Shown here: in pieces, positions 46,841-48,157 of the stretch
Layout of the letters: every line of letters starts with the position of its first letter
How positions within the stretch are numbered: the first letter of the stretch is position 1
NCBI GenBank assembly: GCA_021768485.1
Contig: JAIZVZ010000026.1
Coordinates: 1 to 48,157 of the forward strand
DNA: 48,157 nucleotides
Source of the DNA: Oxalobacteraceae bacterium
GTDB taxonomy: Bacteria > Pseudomonadota > Gammaproteobacteria > Burkholderiales > Burkholderiaceae_D
Direction of reading: 5' to 3'
Notes under the pieces: generated by a model
Database searches by the model: none
What the model saw: only the letters and a program-made list of their open reading frames with translations
What the model was told of the DNA's origin: nothing
Position numbers and translations under genes: made by a program

Positions 46841-46982
46841 CCGGGTAGCGATAGTCGGGGCCGCGCCCGGTGTTTGATGGACGCGTGAAAAGCGGCGCAA
46901 ACAGCCGTGTGGGGGAGACGGGGGAAATCCGGGCTGCTGGCGCCGACCGGGCCGCCAGTGAGAGGGCGATTCGTTTTGCGCT

Positions 46983-47789
46983 TTAATTGCCTACGGGCAT
47001 ATTTCCGCCATTTCCGAGGCCGCCGGCCACGGTCTGCGCCTTGTAGCTGCGCACCGCCTTGACCATTTGATTGTACGAGTCCATGAAGGCTGCAACCAAT
47101 ACCTTGCCTTGCGGCGTTTTGGTAAAGCCGCTGGCGCCGCCAAAGCCGAAACCGCCGAACAGGGCGCCGAAGGCATTGAAATCCCAGTTCTTGGCGCTGC
47201 CTTCGGCGGCGGCCAGCTGGACGCCGGAGCGGTTATCGGTCATTAACAGCATGGTCGAGGCTTCATTCGATTTGGCGCCGCCGCCGAGCCAGCCGGCGAT
47301 CGGCAGGATGTGGGCGGCCATGGCGCTCAGGCCGCTGGTGCCGCGCTCGGAAAAGGTGACCGACGGACTTAATGTGTAATCGGCGGCCACCATCTGGCCC
47401 TTGCTGAAATTGTTGCTGGAGCGCAATTCACCTTGCTGGCCGAGAGCGCGCTCCTGCTGCATATTGGCCATGGCGCGGCCGCGTTCGACGATCACGAAAC
47501 AGCCCGATTGCTGCACGATCAGGCGCAGCACCGGCAGGGTCGAGTTGGTTTTGTATTCGCTGGCGAACTGCTGGAACCAGGGCTCGTTGACGTCTTCGTG
47601 GAAGGCCACCGTGCCGAGCGCTTTGCTGCAGTGTTCGAGGGCCGTGTTGGCGCCCTGGGTCGAGGCACCGCCGGCCGAACCGGTGGCAACGGTCTTGGCA
47701 CTGGTATCGCCGATCGAGGGAGTGGTGCCGGCGCAGGCGGCAAGCAATAATACAACGCTGCCGAATGTGGCGAGTTGGAGTTTTTCCAT
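46983..47789 (-). CDS. CsgG-like outer-membrane lipoprotein
   Basis: This 268-residue protein has a lipoprotein signal (MEKLQLATFGSVVLLLAACAG, lipobox LAAC). The body resembles the CsgG/HfaB family, with the pattern VLRLIVQQSGCFVIVERGRAMANMQQE, the repeat-unit helix EASTMLLMTDNRSGVQLA and a C-terminal glycine-rich segment (GFGFGGASGF). CsgG forms the outer-membrane pore for curli subunits, while other family members are periplasmic-facing lipoproteins of unclear role. No csgA, csgB or csgE/F gene is nearby, so a curli role is not supported. I chose the ATG at 47789 (MEKLQLAT). It is convergent with GntR and divergent from sdhC. Confidence 0.75.
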   Translation of the reverse strand: MEKLQLATFGSVVLLLAACAGTTPSIGDTSAKTVATGSAGGASTQGANTALEHCSKALGTVAFHEDVNEPWFQQFASEYKTNSTLPVLRLIVQQSGCFVIVERGRAMANMQQERALGQQGELRSSNNFSKGQMVAADYTLSPSVTFSERGTSGLSAMAAHILPIAGWLGGGAKSNEASTMLLMTDNRSGVQLAAAEGSAKNWDFNAFGALFGGFGFGGASGFTKTPQGKVLVAAFMDSYNQMVKAVRSYKAQTVAGGLGNGGNMPVGN

Positions 47790-48120
47790 TTTTTGGCATT
47801 CCTGTTGTCGATAGTGGTATGGTCCGAAATGGACCGCAGGCATGAGCTCAGCCTGGGCAAATGGCTGTAGTAGCAGCGTAGCGAAATTGAATCCGGAGCA
47901 TATTGTTTCGCGACAGATTCGGGTTTGTCTTTGAATAAAAGCGGACAAGCAGACGGTATCGGTCGCTAATTGTGGCCAAGCAAGTAGTAAAAGGGGCTCG
48001 CTCTACGCTTGTTCGGGAGTGGGGAGACGCATAAAACGTGCAACCAAAGCGTAATAACTATTGGTGTGATGCACAAAATCGGCGAAAATTGCATTCTTAA
48101 CTAGAAGCCGGGAGCTTGTC
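47790..48120. other. Divergent intergenic region before sdhC
   Basis: About 330 bases lie between the CsgG-like gene (-) and sdhC (+). No gene is seen. The sdhC side is AT-rich and holds GGGAG seven bases before its ATG, so the sdh operon promoter probably lies here. I see no copy of the mdh/GntR palindrome in this region. Confidence 0.6.
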
Positions 48121-48157
48121 ATGTCGGAATTAGTAGAAAACGTGTCAAAAAAGCCTA
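48121..48157 (+). CDS. sdhC: Succinate dehydrogenase cytochrome b subunit, N-terminal fragment
   Basis: The frame MSELVENVSKKP runs off the right edge. A short charged start ending in KKP is what I know from SdhC of Burkholderiales, where it continues with RPEFRN and a membrane anchor. The ribosome site GGGAG is well placed. Twelve residues are too few for proof, but the acnA, mdh and GntR genes beside it usually precede sdhC-sdhD-sdhA-sdhB, which supports the call. Confidence 0.6.
   Translation, partial: MSELVENVSKKP

Noticed and set aside
46685-46900. Minus-strand ORF with an SAFTF repeat
   Set aside because: It is just the translation of the 15-base tandem repeat in non-coding DNA and has no ribosome site or family.

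Overview
The window is chromosomal DNA from a Gram-negative bacterium, most likely a betaproteobacterium of the Burkholderiales, probably Oxalobacteraceae. The evidence is high-GC coding DNA with strong GC at third positions, a DUF2863 protein (a family I know only from Burkholderiales), and a TCA-cycle block (acnA, citE-like, mdh, GntR regulator, sdhC). Nothing looks like a plasmid, prophage or CRISPR locus. I recognised no rRNA or tRNA gene.

Layout. (1) 1-155: the 3' end of an adenosine deaminase gene. (2) 156-3655: a visibly AT-rich island with two minus-strand genes in tandem, a DUF262 protein and an ATPase with an OLD/TOPRIM-like C-terminus. This looks like an acquired defence-type cassette inserted in a nucleoside-catabolism locus. 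(3) 3656-17216: nucleoside salvage and catabolism. A divergent LysR regulator is followed by a BMP-type nucleoside ABC transporter (one ATPase, two permeases), purine nucleoside phosphorylase, deoB, deoC, a double-domain ALDH16-like aldehyde dehydrogenase, deoA, cdd and an unusual deaminase with a large unknown C-terminal half. The block ends at tandem intrinsic terminators. (4) 17416-20475: an orphan membrane histidine kinase and a DUF2863 gene. (5) 20476-37236: purine-ring degradation. It holds guanine deaminase, xanthine dehydrogenase xdhA-xdhB plus xdhC, the membrane urate oxidase PuuD, HIU hydrolase, a fused OHCU decarboxylase-allantoate amidohydrolase and PuuE allantoinase. A MIO-type ammonia-lyase sits directly downstream of puuD. 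LysR regulators, an SDR and a periplasmic cache protein are interspersed. (6) 37294-39951: an unknown lipoprotein/helical-protein gene pair, a tiny membrane ORF and 3-hydroxybutyrate dehydrogenase. (7) 40110-48157: acnA, a possible lysozyme inhibitor, a citE-like lyase, mdh, a divergent GntR-UTRA regulator, a CsgG-like lipoprotein and the start of sdhC.

How the genes fit together. Nucleosides enter through the ABC transporter and are deaminated (add, cdd) and phosphorolysed (PNP, deoA). Deoxyribose-1-phosphate passes through DeoB and DeoC to glyceraldehyde-3-phosphate and acetaldehyde, which the adjacent ALDH could oxidise to acetate. Released guanine passes through GuaD and Xdh to urate, then PuuD, HiuH, UraD, PuuE and the allantoate amidohydrolase towards ureidoglycine and ammonia. 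The substrate-binding protein of the transporter and the last ureidoglycine/ureidoglycolate steps are not in the window.

The most interesting items are the DUF262/OLD-like pair, the urate oxidase/ammonia-lyase gene pair, the two-part deaminase, the ALDH16-like enzyme in a deo cluster, the tandem repeats ahead of guaD, and an AT-rich motif (TATGTCT-N-ATAT type) shared by the puuD, xdhA and mdh/GntR promoter regions.
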